A stretch of 52,376 bases of DNA from Ochrovirga pacifica (GTDB taxonomy: Bacteria; Bacteroidota; Bacteroidia; Flavobacteriales; Flavobacteriaceae), in assembly GCF_000220525.1 (NCBI RefSeq), contig NZ_AFPK01000065.1, forward strand, positions 1 through 52,376. The letters run 5' to 3'. Below, piece after piece: positions 35,824-45,817 of this stretch (the stretch's first letter is position 1; every line of letters begins with the position of its first letter). The translations under genes and the position numbers were made by a program. The notes beneath the pieces were generated by a model that saw only the letters and a program-made list of their open reading frames with translations, was not told the origin of the DNA and did not search any database.

Positions 35824-37281
35824 TCATTCTTTATAAACCCAAATACGCTCTTTGATGGTTGTAAATTTAGGGTCTTTAATTATTACTTCTAAGTTGTGAA
35901 AACCTCTTTCTAACGCAGGTAGTTTTCCTGTCCACAAATGATGAGACTTGGTCCTTAAATAAGGAGCTGCTTTACTGTTGGCATCTGGACTCATTTTTTG
36001 ACGTTGCATTTTTTTGATATAATTCACAAAAGGATCCATTTTCCTTACTTTTTCCAAGACAATAACTTGCTCATCTTCTAGCTTGATAGTAACTGTGGTT
36101 TGATTGGATCCTGAAAAAACGTTGAGATATACATCGTGGTTTTCATTCAAACTAGCAATGGGTTCAGCATTGTAATCGCCTGCCCAAAAAGTAAATTGTT
36201 TGGATTTCGGTAAATTGACTCCTTTGAATTGGATTTTATAGTCGTCTCTATCAAAATTAATTTCAAAATAGCCTCTAGGTGTTCCACAACTCATCAATGA
36301 CAAGGGGACACCTTCCCACTTTTTTTGTCCTGTCCACCAATTTCCAGACACAGCTCCTGCTGTCAGCTCGTGAATCACATTTCCCGAAGGCATTTCTATT
36401 TTATTTTGAAAAACAGTATGTGTATGTCCCGACAAAACTAGTATCTTTTTATAGGGAGCTAACAAAGTCATCAACTCTTTCTGATTTTTCATAGCCACTA
36501 AGGGTACGTGTTGACTAATGACAATTTGCTGATTTTTAGGCACTATTTGTAACAGTTGTTTTAAAAAACGAAGTTGATTGGGAGGATATTGATTTTGATA
36601 GCCATATTTTCCTACAGGTGTAATGCTATTCAAGGAAACGAATAAAACTTCATTTTTAAAGAAAGCATGGTTTTCAGGCCCGAACTTTTTCCTAAAAAAA
36701 TCAAATTGACCATTTTGTTTTGCTTTAAAGTTACGGTCGTGGTTTCCGTATACAACCCAAGAGGGTTTGGGAATATCGTCAATTAGACTTTTTAAAGGAG
36801 CAAACAAATTGGGAGCATCGTTTACCAAGTCTCCCAAATAAATACTAAAATCATAATCTTGTCTGTTCAACAGTTCTGCCAATACGGACTGGGTAGCATA
36901 TAAAAGTTCCTTCGTATCTCCTACTTGAACATCACCTATAGCTAAAAACTTAAACTTCTTTTTGACTGTTATTTTTTGTAGAGAAAAACTTACTGCTTTA
37001 CCTGCATCTTCAGTTGTGTGATACCACCACTTTTTAGCATTGCTATAAGCATAACCTGAAGGTAGAATAGGAAAAACCACTTGTCCTTTGGTTACAGGAA
37101 TTTTAAACCTTCCCTTTTTGTCAGTTTTTACTAGGGTATCCCCGTTAGAGACCCAAACTTTTTTCAACCCTTTTTGATGCAAGAATACAGAACCGTTAAG
37201 GATTGTTTTTTGGGACTGAGCGGTTGCCATGACCCCTATACAAAAAACAAAAAAGATATAAAATTTGCTCACGTTGTTCAT
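35824..37281 (-). CDS. Exported calcineurin-like metallophosphoesterase
   Basis: A signal peptide (KFYIFFVFCIGVMATAQS) is followed by a beta-sandwich region. The metallophosphoesterase core has motif GDVQ (D-x-Q in place of D-x-H), GDLVND, GNHD, SQHVP and GHTH, then a C-terminal beta domain. It matches the family with calcineurin-like N- and C-terminal extensions. I start at the ATG at 37281; upstream in-frame codons run into the terminator hairpin at 37301-37332. It is probably periplasmic, dephosphorylating or hydrolysing an imported organic phosphate. The hairpin separates it from the Sus-like operon, so co-regulation is uncertain. Confidence 0.88.
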   Translation of the reverse strand: MNNVSKFYIFFVFCIGVMATAQSQKTILNGSVFLHQKGLKKVWVSNGDTLVKTDKKGRFKIPVTKGQVVFPILPSGYAYSNAKKWWYHTTEDAGKAVSFSLQKITVKKKFKFLAIGDVQVGDTKELLYATQSVLAELLNRQDYDFSIYLGDLVNDAPNLFAPLKSLIDDIPKPSWVVYGNHDRNFKAKQNGQFDFFRKKFGPENHAFFKNEVLFVSLNSITPVGKYGYQNQYPPNQLRFLKQLLQIVPKNQQIVISQHVPLVAMKNQKELMTLLAPYKKILVLSGHTHTVFQNKIEMPSGNVIHELTAGAVSGNWWTGQKKWEGVPLSLMSCGTPRGYFEINFDRDDYKIQFKGVNLPKSKQFTFWAGDYNAEPIASLNENHDVYLNVFSGSNQTTVTIKLEDEQVIVLEKVRKMDPFVNYIKKMQRQKMSPDANSKAAPYLRTKSHHLWTGKLPALERGFHNLEVIIKDPKFTTIKERIWVYKE

Positions 37282-37300
37282 GCTCATAAATTTAAACATA

Positions 37301-37332
37301 AAATAAGCGAAGCTATACAACTTCGCTTATTT
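37301..37332 (-). terminator. Terminator of the Sus-like operon
   Basis: AAATAAGCGAAG and CTTCGCTTATTT form a perfect 12-bp stem around 8 nt. It sits 23 bp past the stop codon of the last lipoprotein gene. The trailing T-run is short, so read-through into the phosphoesterase gene is possible. Confidence 0.75.
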
Positions 37333-37354
37333 AAAAACTTCAACTTTAAATTAC

Positions 37355-38818
37355 CTATTCATTGTCTGGAGAATCAAACTTATACAGGTTGATTTTCTCG
37401 TTTACAATGTAAGAGGCAAAAGAAATTCCGTTAGGTGCTACTTCTATATTTAAGCTAGAAGCATCAGCATCGGTAAATACCACAGGAGCTCCCCAGTTGT
37501 TTACGTCTGAATCAAATGGTAAGAATACTGGTGTTTTGGTGTCGTTTTGGTAAAACAACATTGGATTTTTGTACTTATCTACAGCCAAAGCAAAATCTCT
37601 CGTATTGCTTGTTACAATCAAGTCACCCAAAGTTGTCCAAGAAGAAGAAGCCGCTTGATACTTTTTCACTCTTAGTTGGTAAACTGTATCAGGTCCGTTG
37701 TTTTCAGCATACGCAACATAAACATTTCCTTCTGTGTCAACATCAAGATCTAAATTGTAAAAGTAGATAGTATTTTCTTCACTCTCCTTCATCTTATCTG
37801 CCAAAGTTGTCCATACATTGTTTTCGTATTTATAAACAGAAACAGATTGTTGTGATCCATAATCCAACACTGCAAGATACACTGTGTTTTCAATTACTTT
37901 AGTTTTAATCAATCGTGCAAAACCTTCTCTACCAGGAATTGATAGATCAGACCATGTACCAGACTCGTAAGATTTTGCAAAAATAGATCTTCTTCCGTCT
38001 GCATTTCTATCATCACTAATAAAAAATCCGAAGACCTTGTCATCTTCTGTTACTACTACGGTGTTCGATGCTGTTCTTAATCCTGAAAACGGAGCACCTC
38101 CTACATATGACCAGCTATTGTTTTGGTACGACATGATGGATGCTTCTCTGTTTTCTGTGTACTCTTGAAAACTGATGTATGGTGTACCTGAGTTACTGAA
38201 TTTTAAATCTACAGTATTGGCTCTAAAATCAGAAAAATCTGTTCCTCCTACTCTATTCCAAGCAGTACCATTGTAGTTGATTAAATTCATTTTTTGATCA
38301 TCACTGCTTTCTCTCTCGCTGATGTAAGCAACATAAGGCAAAGAGGTAGCTGGATTGATTTGCAACGAGACTTCCGCTGCAATATCATCAGCATAAACAG
38401 AAGACAAGCTCCAGACAGCACTTGCCAACTTCCCTACTGTAATGGTATAAATTTTATTAGTAGTTCCTTCGGTAATTAACAATTCTACAGGAGCAGAATA
38501 ATCTCTAGCGGTGGTACCACTTGTTAATACAGTTGCTCCAACTTTTACTACATCTCCATCGGTAGTTGTAAAGCGTGCTACTAAAGACGTTAAATCTGTC
38601 TCGTTAGGCAAAGCAATAGAAACGTCTGTAGTAGTTACGTTTTCTATGGCATAATCTGTAAATAAGTTTTCTGCATTGTCTTCTGCATAAAAACCAAAAC
38701 TTAAAAGTCCTACCTCTGCAGGAGTCTCAATTTCTTGAACAGGATCATCTGAACCACACGCTACCAAAGATGATAGTAGCACGGTTAACGCGAATAAATA
38801 ATAGATTGTTTTTTTCAT
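37355..38818 (-). CDS. Lipoprotein with DUF5018-like N-terminus and beta-propeller-like repeats
   Basis: A 487-residue lipoprotein with lipobox ending at Cys21 (LSSLVAC). Residues about 35-130 resemble the DUF5018 type (FYAEDNAENLFTDYAI, then a VKVGATVLTSGTTARDYSAPV region and 'KIYTITVGK'). Residues 135-485 contain repeated units of the kind 'YNGTAWNRVGG', 'YQNNSWSYVGG', 'YENNVWTTL' and 'YQAASSSWTTLG', each followed by a strand such as 'PYISFQEY' or 'VYVAYAEN', consistent with a propeller. It is probably a surface-exposed binding protein of the Sus-like locus. It is 18 bp downstream of the M16 protease gene and last before the terminator. Confidence 0.82.
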   Translation of the reverse strand: MKKTIYYLFALTVLLSSLVACGSDDPVQEIETPAEVGLLSFGFYAEDNAENLFTDYAIENVTTTDVSIALPNETDLTSLVARFTTTDGDVVKVGATVLTSGTTARDYSAPVELLITEGTTNKIYTITVGKLASAVWSLSSVYADDIAAEVSLQINPATSLPYVAYISERESSDDQKMNLINYNGTAWNRVGGTDFSDFRANTVDLKFSNSGTPYISFQEYTENREASIMSYQNNSWSYVGGAPFSGLRTASNTVVVTEDDKVFGFFISDDRNADGRRSIFAKSYESGTWSDLSIPGREGFARLIKTKVIENTVYLAVLDYGSQQSVSVYKYENNVWTTLADKMKESEENTIYFYNLDLDVDTEGNVYVAYAENNGPDTVYQLRVKKYQAASSSWTTLGDLIVTSNTRDFALAVDKYKNPMLFYQNDTKTPVFLPFDSDVNNWGAPVVFTDADASSLNIEVAPNGISFASYIVNEKINLYKFDSPDNE

Positions 38819-38836
38819 AATAATAAGGTTTAAAGA

Positions 38837-41632
38837 TTAACGATTGTTTGTTTTTGGGTATAAAATGGCTTCAATTTTAGGGGATTTAAAAAAATATGTT
38901 TGGGTTATTTTTTGAATGTCTTTTACTGTAGTATTGGCCACCCATTTAGGATAATCCGTTACAAAATTCCAGTTTTTATACTGGTTGAAATAATAATCTC
39001 GAATGCTTTTGGTCCAGAACGAATTTTTCTGCTTTTGACGGTTAAACTTTGAAACTAAATTCACTTGAGTTTTTTTTAGATGTGCTGAAATATCTAAAGT
39101 CCCTTCTGCAATTTGCTGAATGATATTGTCGATTTCGGTCTGAATCACTTCCACATCAGCAGGCTTACACACCAGCGAAATACTCTGTCTGCTTAACGGT
39201 CTAGGATGTTGCGTAGCACTGATTGCTACACGTACACCATAAACAACCCCCAGCTCTTCTCTTAACCTTTTGTTTAATTCTAGTTTTAGAACATTTTCTA
39301 AAATCTGATTGTTGATTTCCTGAACGGGAATGTTTTTTTCCTTTTTTCTTTGTTGATGAATAACTGTATAAAACGCTTTGGACGATTCTTCTCCATTGGC
39401 CACCAAACGCTTACTTTGCTTCACCAAATCTTTAGGCTGGTATAGATATGCTATTTTTGAATTCCCTTTTGGAATTCCGCCTAAATACTTTTCGATGTAA
39501 GGCAACAGCACTTCCAAATCTTGATCAGAAATGACCGTAAGTACAAAACCCTCTGCCTGTGCAAAAAAATCTTTATAAATCGGAATCAGCTTTTGTTTGC
39601 TTAAGTTATTTCGTAAAGTAGCCTTGGTCAATTTTTGAGTTGTATAATCTTTACCCCTTACCAAATACTTCAATTTTTCTTGAAAAACTTCTTTGGCTGT
39701 AAGTGGGTCCTCTGAAATTTTTGCTATTGATAAATCCTTAAGTTTTTTATAAGCTAAAGAATCAACTTTGGGTTGCGTTGCTTTTAAATAATACAACTCA
39801 AACAAGGTTTTTAAATCTTTTATTTTTGAACTCCCAAAAAAACCAACCCTTGTTTTGTCTATTAAAAACTGGACTTTAGCACTGTTTCCTGCCAAATAAT
39901 AACTTAGTGCATCTCTTGTAAAATCACCATATCCACTAATGGCTACGGTTGGAGCGGCATACTGTGCACTCATATAATCGGTACTGTCTAGAGCGTACAA
40001 CCCCCCTTTTTTAAAACCTGCTAACAAAACACTTTCTTTACTTTTAGCTGTTTTTTTATAGATCACTTTCATACCATTGTCCAAGTAGATTTCTTTTGCA
40101 TCTATGGCAGAAATCTTTTTTATTTTTTTAATTGTTCCTGCTTGGATTGATCTGCTCAATAGTTTTTTAGGAACCTCAAAGTTGTTTTCAAAGGGAGCTA
40201 CTTTTAGTTGTTTACGGGTTTGTATTGCAGCCAATAGTTTTGTTTTGGATGGTAATTTATCGAGATCCTCATCACCCGTCGTCAATAAATACCTAAACGG
40301 TGAACCTGTTTGCTGGTTCTTTATATGCGATGCTATTTTCTGAACTGTTAGCTTAGAAAAACATTTTTTCATTAACTCGTATTCATCAGAAACCGATATA
40401 ATGCTATTTCCATTAAAAAAGTCCGCATACATTTGAGACATCATCCCAGAAGCTGGCACGGGTTTGTTTTCTTTTACCTTGGCTTCAAAAGCACTCAACA
40501 TGCTTTTGGTTATTTTTTTTATTTCAAACGAAGTAAAACCATGCTGCACTATTTGTGCATAATGCTTGTTAAAATCGGCTATTGCCTGTAGTGCTTTTTC
40601 TGGTTTGAATGAGAAACTTGCTAACAATACCCCTTTAGAGTTCAAAAAATTACTCAAATTAATACGGGCATCGGTATAGTTGTTTTCTAAAAAGGAAAGT
40701 TGTGCAAATCTAGCTGCAATCAACTTGTTAATCACAATACGCATTAGGTACTGTTCGTAGGCTTGTGCGGTATTTACATTTCGCATCGGGTTGCGAAGTT
40801 GTATCAAGTTCAGTTCTGTTTTTTTTGTTGTTTTGTCGTGATAGATCACCAAACTGTCCTTAGCATAATTGACTATCGTCCCCAAAATAGGTGAAGGTCT
40901 TTGGGTTGGAATGGCAGCGAATTTTTGTTTGATTTTTTGTTCAATTTCTTTCGCATCAACATCTCCTGCTACGGCCACTGCCATTAATGAAGGATCGTAC
41001 CATTTTTGATAAAAAGCTTGTAACTGACTTCTTTTAAAATTCTTTAAACTGGTAGTATCTCCTATTACGGTTCGTTTGCTGTACAGCGAATTGTTTAACA
41101 AGGTTTGCAAAAAATACTGTCCCTTTTGATTACTAGGGGATTGTTTGGACAACCATTCGGACAATACTACTCCACGTTCTTTTTCTATTTCTAGCGAATC
41201 TAACAACATCCCGTGTACCCAGTCTGACATCACGGTTAAAGTGGTGTCTATCACTGCTGGCTCTTTGGTAGGAATTTTTAGTTTGTAAATGGTTTCTTCA
41301 AACGAGGTATGTGCATTTAAATCGTGACCAAATTTAGAACCTTTAGTTTCTAAAAAATCAATCAATTCATTCGATTTAAAGTGCTTTGTTCCGTTAAAAG
41401 CCATGTGTTCTAAAAAATGAGCCACCCCTCTTTGATTTGCTGTTTCTTGCAAAGAACCTGCTTTTACAAACAATCGGAAGTAAGCCTGCCCTTTAACTCT
41501 ATTTGTTGGATAGATATAATACGTCAGTCCGTTAGGCAATTGTTTTTTTACCAACACAGTGTCTTGCACTAGCTTTTGAGAAACACCCGTAAAAGTGCTT
41601 AACAGTAGTAAGAAACTTAATATAATTCGCAT
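38837..41632 (-). CDS. M16-family (pitrilysin-like) zinc metallopeptidase
   Basis: A 931-residue two-half M16 peptidase with a signal peptide (IILSFLLLLSTFTGVSQ). The inverted zinc motif HxxEH is His72-Phe-Leu-Glu75-His76, with the third ligand Glu152 in ERGVVLSEW, 76 residues later as expected. The second half is the catalytically silent lobe that closes the chamber. M16 enzymes degrade short or unfolded polypeptides. Here the gene starts by overlapping the stop of the preceding lipoprotein gene by one base (TAATG), so it belongs to the SusCD operon. It probably cuts a peptide or protein brought in through the receptor. Confidence 0.93.
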   Translation of the reverse strand: MRIILSFLLLLSTFTGVSQKLVQDTVLVKKQLPNGLTYYIYPTNRVKGQAYFRLFVKAGSLQETANQRGVAHFLEHMAFNGTKHFKSNELIDFLETKGSKFGHDLNAHTSFEETIYKLKIPTKEPAVIDTTLTVMSDWVHGMLLDSLEIEKERGVVLSEWLSKQSPSNQKGQYFLQTLLNNSLYSKRTVIGDTTSLKNFKRSQLQAFYQKWYDPSLMAVAVAGDVDAKEIEQKIKQKFAAIPTQRPSPILGTIVNYAKDSLVIYHDKTTKKTELNLIQLRNPMRNVNTAQAYEQYLMRIVINKLIAARFAQLSFLENNYTDARINLSNFLNSKGVLLASFSFKPEKALQAIADFNKHYAQIVQHGFTSFEIKKITKSMLSAFEAKVKENKPVPASGMMSQMYADFFNGNSIISVSDEYELMKKCFSKLTVQKIASHIKNQQTGSPFRYLLTTGDEDLDKLPSKTKLLAAIQTRKQLKVAPFENNFEVPKKLLSRSIQAGTIKKIKKISAIDAKEIYLDNGMKVIYKKTAKSKESVLLAGFKKGGLYALDSTDYMSAQYAAPTVAISGYGDFTRDALSYYLAGNSAKVQFLIDKTRVGFFGSSKIKDLKTLFELYYLKATQPKVDSLAYKKLKDLSIAKISEDPLTAKEVFQEKLKYLVRGKDYTTQKLTKATLRNNLSKQKLIPIYKDFFAQAEGFVLTVISDQDLEVLLPYIEKYLGGIPKGNSKIAYLYQPKDLVKQSKRLVANGEESSKAFYTVIHQQRKKEKNIPVQEINNQILENVLKLELNKRLREELGVVYGVRVAISATQHPRPLSRQSISLVCKPADVEVIQTEIDNIIQQIAEGTLDISAHLKKTQVNLVSKFNRQKQKNSFWTKSIRDYYFNQYKNWNFVTDYPKWVANTTVKDIQKITQTYFFKSPKIEAILYPKTNNR

Positions 41633-42093
41633 TAACTGTTTATTTTTTTGATGATTAACTCACTTTGATTGGCAGCTTCACCAGGAAACCCCACGTGAAT
41701 GTTTAGGTTGTTTGAGTTCAATTTGATGGTTAATGTATTGTCCTTCGATGGGTCAAGTTGATTGTCTAACCACTGTATTTGTATAGGCCTTCTATAAATA
41801 CCAGAAGGAAATACCAAGGGGAACTCTGTGGTTAAAATTTTAAAATCAACTCCTTCTTGCAACCCTTCTCCAACAATGATGGAATAATCTAAAAGCATGT
41901 CTTTTTGTAAGGGTTTTGAACTTAGGTAGATGTAATAACTGGTAATATCTCTTCGATTTGAATTGACATTGACCATAGAAACATTGTTAAAATTGATGTG
42001 TACAAAAGGGGTGTCGTACACCTCTATTTCTTCTTTGCCGCAAGAAATTAGGGATAGGATTGATACACTTATAAGTAAAACTATTTTTTTCAT
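41632..42093 (-). CDS. Small surface lipoprotein of the SusCD operon
   Basis: This 153-residue lipoprotein has its lipobox at SILSLISC (Cys18), followed by GKEEIEV. The acidic residues after a Lys resemble the Bacteroidota lipoprotein export signal for surface display. The core, EGVDFKILTTEFPLVFPSG followed by RRPIQIQWLDNQLDPSKDNTLTIKL, is the beta-sandwich pattern of DUF1735/DUF4843-like proteins found beside SusD. I start at the ATG at 42093, since the longer frame overlaps susD and puts charged residues before the signal peptide. It may form part of the outer-membrane uptake complex. Confidence 0.8.
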   Translation of the reverse strand: MKKIVLLISVSILSLISCGKEEIEVYDTPFVHINFNNVSMVNVNSNRRDITSYYIYLSSKPLQKDMLLDYSIIVGEGLQEGVDFKILTTEFPLVFPSGIYRRPIQIQWLDNQLDPSKDNTLTIKLNSNNLNIHVGFPGEAANQSELIIKKINS

Positions 42094-42109
42094 TTTTTTG
42101 AGTCTTTGA

Positions 42110-43525
42110 TTAGTATCCGTCATTTTGAATCATGGCTTTGTTTACATCCATTTCTTTTTGAGGAATAGGCAACACAAATTTGGTACTCGGATAAGTAATT
42201 TCTTTGACAGTAGAAGTAGTGTTGGCTTCACGGATTAAGTTTTGCTGGGTTCGTGTTATATCGTACAATCGATGTCCTTCAAAACACAACTCTTTGCTAC
42301 GTTCCTTGTCTATCAAAGTTTTTAATTCTTCTTGGGTGTTTTTATTAAGGGTAATGGCTGCTGTGGTTGTTTGATAATTTCGAGCCATCAAGATTTTTAA
42401 ATCTTCTTTGGCCAAGTCTATATTCGATAATTCTGTATAAGCTTCCGCTCTAATCAGATACATTTCCGAAGCTCTCAGTACAATAATATGGTAATCGTTA
42501 TCTTTAATTTCTCCAATGTTCGAAAAGGGTTTTAAAAACTTTAAGCTGGTTAAGGTCTCTGTATCTATCAAGTCTAAACGAATGTCTTCTGTATTTTCGT
42601 TCAATAAATTTGTCAATTTGGTACTTGCAATGGCCAATGGGGTTTCTTGGTTGTAAAACTTATTGATGTAAGGAGTTTTTAGATTTCCATTAAGTTTGAA
42701 TAACGATTCGTCATCATTCTCAATTTTTAGAAACATGTCTAAATAATCTTGCCCTTGGGACAAAGGAGTGCTATCTATTACCAAACTTGCATAATTGATT
42801 GCCTGTTCCCAGTTTTCCATGTACAAATACATACGCGCTAACAATGCGTGCACCGCATTTTTGGATGCGTAAAAGCTAGAGGTAGCATCGTCTGAATTTT
42901 CAAAAAGAAGAGCCGCTTCTTTTAAATCTTTTTCTATTTGTTGATACACCTCATTCACCGTTTTTCTTGGTACATGATCGTCAGAACTAGGGGTTTTGGT
43001 CAATACAGGAACACCCAAATGGCTGGCATCATTGGTATAATTATACGGTTGTGCATACACACGCACCAAATCAAAATGAATCAAAGCCCTTAAAAACAAG
43101 GCTTCTGCTTTTATCTGAGTCAACTCTTGCTCGTTGCTCGGAAACTTTTCTAGCAAAGCGGGTTGGTATTCCAACATGTTATTCACGTTTACCAATGCTT
43201 CCAATGCGTTTCGCCAGATCATCCCAACAGCTGTAATTTCTTCGGCCGGATTGGAGGTAAAATTGTATTGAGAAATCATGTTGTTTTCCACTGCTGTAGC
43301 CAATTGAAGCATGTCTCCAGCGGTATCGGGATATAGCAAAAACTCATCGCCGTAATAATCGTACACCTTACTGTAAGCCCCAGGAAGTGCGGCTCTTATT
43401 CCATCCATATCCGAAAAAAACACAGAAATGGTTGTTTTTCCTATTGGGTCCACCTCTAAAAAGTCACTACAACTTGTAAAAAAACTAAGACTTAGTATCG
43501 TGATTGTGGTTTTTATTTTTTTCAT
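42110..43525 (-). CDS. RagB/SusD-family nutrient-uptake lipoprotein
   Basis: A 471-residue SusD-like lipoprotein has its lipobox at SFFTSC, Cys19, then SDFLEVDPIGKTT, the classical SusD start. TPR-like helices (IKAEALFLRALIHFDLVRVYAQPY and HALLARMYLYMENWEQAINYASLVI) are followed by the C-terminal ELCFEGHRLYDITR and 'KFVLPIPQKEMDVN'. It acts as the lid over the SusC barrel. It follows susC by only 3 bp and precedes the small lipoprotein. Confidence 0.95.
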   Translation of the reverse strand: MKKIKTTITILSLSFFTSCSDFLEVDPIGKTTISVFFSDMDGIRAALPGAYSKVYDYYGDEFLLYPDTAGDMLQLATAVENNMISQYNFTSNPAEEITAVGMIWRNALEALVNVNNMLEYQPALLEKFPSNEQELTQIKAEALFLRALIHFDLVRVYAQPYNYTNDASHLGVPVLTKTPSSDDHVPRKTVNEVYQQIEKDLKEAALLFENSDDATSSFYASKNAVHALLARMYLYMENWEQAINYASLVIDSTPLSQGQDYLDMFLKIENDDESLFKLNGNLKTPYINKFYNQETPLAIASTKLTNLLNENTEDIRLDLIDTETLTSLKFLKPFSNIGEIKDNDYHIIVLRASEMYLIRAEAYTELSNIDLAKEDLKILMARNYQTTTAAITLNKNTQEELKTLIDKERSKELCFEGHRLYDITRTQQNLIREANTTSTVKEITYPSTKFVLPIPQKEMDVNKAMIQNDGY

Positions 43526-43528
43526 GTG

Positions 43529-45817
43529 TTAAAACTTTACATTTACACCCAACGAAACTTCGGTTTCTTGTGGATAGCCTTCAATATTATTTTTAAATGA
43601 ATTACGGTTTGCTTTGTCATAAGGAGTCCATACCCACAAATTATTTGCAATCAATGACATGCTTAACGATTCTATCCCCAGTGATTTTGTCACTTTTTTA
43701 TCAAACAAATATGAGAAAGAAACATTTCTAATCTTTAGGTTGGTTTTGTTATATAAAAAGCGTGTTGAATTTCTAACTGAACTTGTACTCACTCCCCAGA
43801 TAGGTTTAGGTGCTAAAGCCAAATCACCCTCGTTTTGCCATCTGTCTAACTGATTCACAGACTGGTTGTCATCCATTATGTTCAATCCATCAGAATTGAC
43901 ATCGCGAGCAAAAGAGCTAAAACTATAACCACCAATGGTATAGGCCATTAATATGTTAAAAAAATAGGTATCTTTGTAGTTAAAGCTGTTAGAAATACTT
44001 CCAAACAAATCTGGGTCTGCTATTTTATTGGCAACTCTATTATCCACACTATAATCCTTGGTAATATTACCGTTGGCATCATACCACATTGGGTACCCAT
44101 CTCTAGGATCCACTCCCGCCCAACGTACTAAGTAAAATGTGTTTATACTGCTTCCTACTTGCAACCTAGATATTCCATAATTTTTAGGTACATCGTTGTA
44201 CAAACTCAAAATTTCATTTCGGTTGCGCGATGCTAGTATTTTTGTTTTCCAAGAAAAATTTTCTTTTTGAATATTGGTTGATTCTAAAGCAACTTCGATT
44301 CCCTTGTTTTCTATTGCTCCAATGTTTCTTAGTACCGTTGTATCACCAATAGTTCTAGATGCATCCAAAGTACTGATCAAATCTGTGGTTTTGTTTCTGT
44401 AAAATTCTGTAGTGATGTCCAATCTTTTACCCCACAGTGCAATTCTAAACCCAAGGTTGGTGATATAGGTAGTTTCCCAACTTAAATCTGGATTGGCTCC
44501 CGAACTAATTCCAGCTCCAATCGTTCCTCCGTACTGATAAGAGTCGCTGATGCTATACACTCCATCAGGATTTTTGTTTCCAAATCTTGAGTTACCATTG
44601 GTTCCGTAACTTCCTTTTAAGCTAAAAATATCGATTACCTTACTACTAAAAAAATCTTCTTTGTGTAAATTCCACGAAGCACCTGCCGATAAAAAAGTAG
44701 CATACTGAACGTTTTTACCAAAATTAGAATTCCCGTCTTTTCTTGCATTCAACACCAAGTTATAACGTCCACCATAATGGTAAGACAATTGAGATAAATA
44801 GGATGCTTTGGTGGTTTTGTATTCACTAGCAGATCCGTCAGAAAATGAGGCTAGACTTACCAATCTTACATGATCGTTTACAAAACCCGATCCAGAAGCA
44901 GAGGTAACATTAGACTGATTGGCTCCTAACTCTAGCCCTACAACACCAGACAAACGATGTGCTCCTATTTGTTTGTTAAAATTTAATCGTTGGATGGTAT
45001 TCCAGTTCAAATAAGTTGCATTGTTGTCATAGGCAAACCCTACCGGAACTCCTGAATTGATTCCGGACCAGTTTTTCATGGATTGGTAAATCTTTTCGGC
45101 ATAATTGTTATAATCTACGCCAAACTGAGAACTGAGTTTGAAAACCTCGTTAAGCTGATAACTTAATTGTACAGATCCTTTAAAAGAAAAAGCTTTTTGT
45201 CCATTGTCATTTTGCTCTCTTTCGGCTATTTCATTAAAAAAACGCTTTTGAACCCAGTTAGGAGAACCGTCAGGGTTACTCCCCTCTATAACTTTGTAAT
45301 ACTGTCTAAACGTACCATCATCATTGTAAGGAGATATAATGGGCAAGTTGCTATAATAATCATCCCCTGGTGTAAACGTGGTGTTTGTATTGTAAGAACC
45401 CGTTAACAAAAAATTCAAATTTAGCTTGTCGTTAAAATTGATATTGTTGTTGGTTGTTATCGAGATTCGCTGTTGTTTGTTTCCTTTTAAGGTCATTTTG
45501 TCTTCAAAATAAGAACCCGAAATACGATACACTGCTTTTTCATTTCCTCCAGATGCGGATAGGTTAATTTGTGAGGTTGCTCCTACATCAAAAAAAGCAT
45601 CGTACCAATCTGTTTGTGTGGTACTGTAACTATTCATATCATTGTCTGTGTATGGAAAATAAGCAGGATCTCCACCAGAATTTAAATACGATTCTTTGGC
45701 AAGTGTTAAATACTCATTAGCATTCAATACTTTGAAACGCGTATCTTTATTGATGAATGAAATTCCGTGTCTCACCGAAACCTCTAAGTCATTGTGATCA
45801 ATTCTTCCCTTTTTTTG
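43529..45817 (-). pseudogene. SusC/RagA TonB-linked receptor, C-terminal part after a frameshift
   Basis: This is the downstream fragment of a broken susC. Its frame is open from about 45822 (reading KGRIDHNDLEVSVRHGISF) and could initiate at GTG 45775 to give 748 residues. It includes the end of the plug region (FKVLNANEYLTLAKESYL, typical just after the plug) and the whole 22-strand barrel. It ends in the conserved LSLIANNLWVWTPY...SLGVNVKF terminal strand. Restoring one base in the A7G3 run (45807-45816) joins it to the upstream fragment as a receptor of about 1120 residues. On its own it lacks a signal peptide and cannot reach the membrane. Confidence 0.85.

Noticed and set aside
45798..45817. 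Programmed -1 ribosomal frameshift at the A7 run in susC
   Set aside because: A -1 slip leads to a stop within about eleven codons; the barrel frame needs +1 (or -2), for which no known signal is visible.
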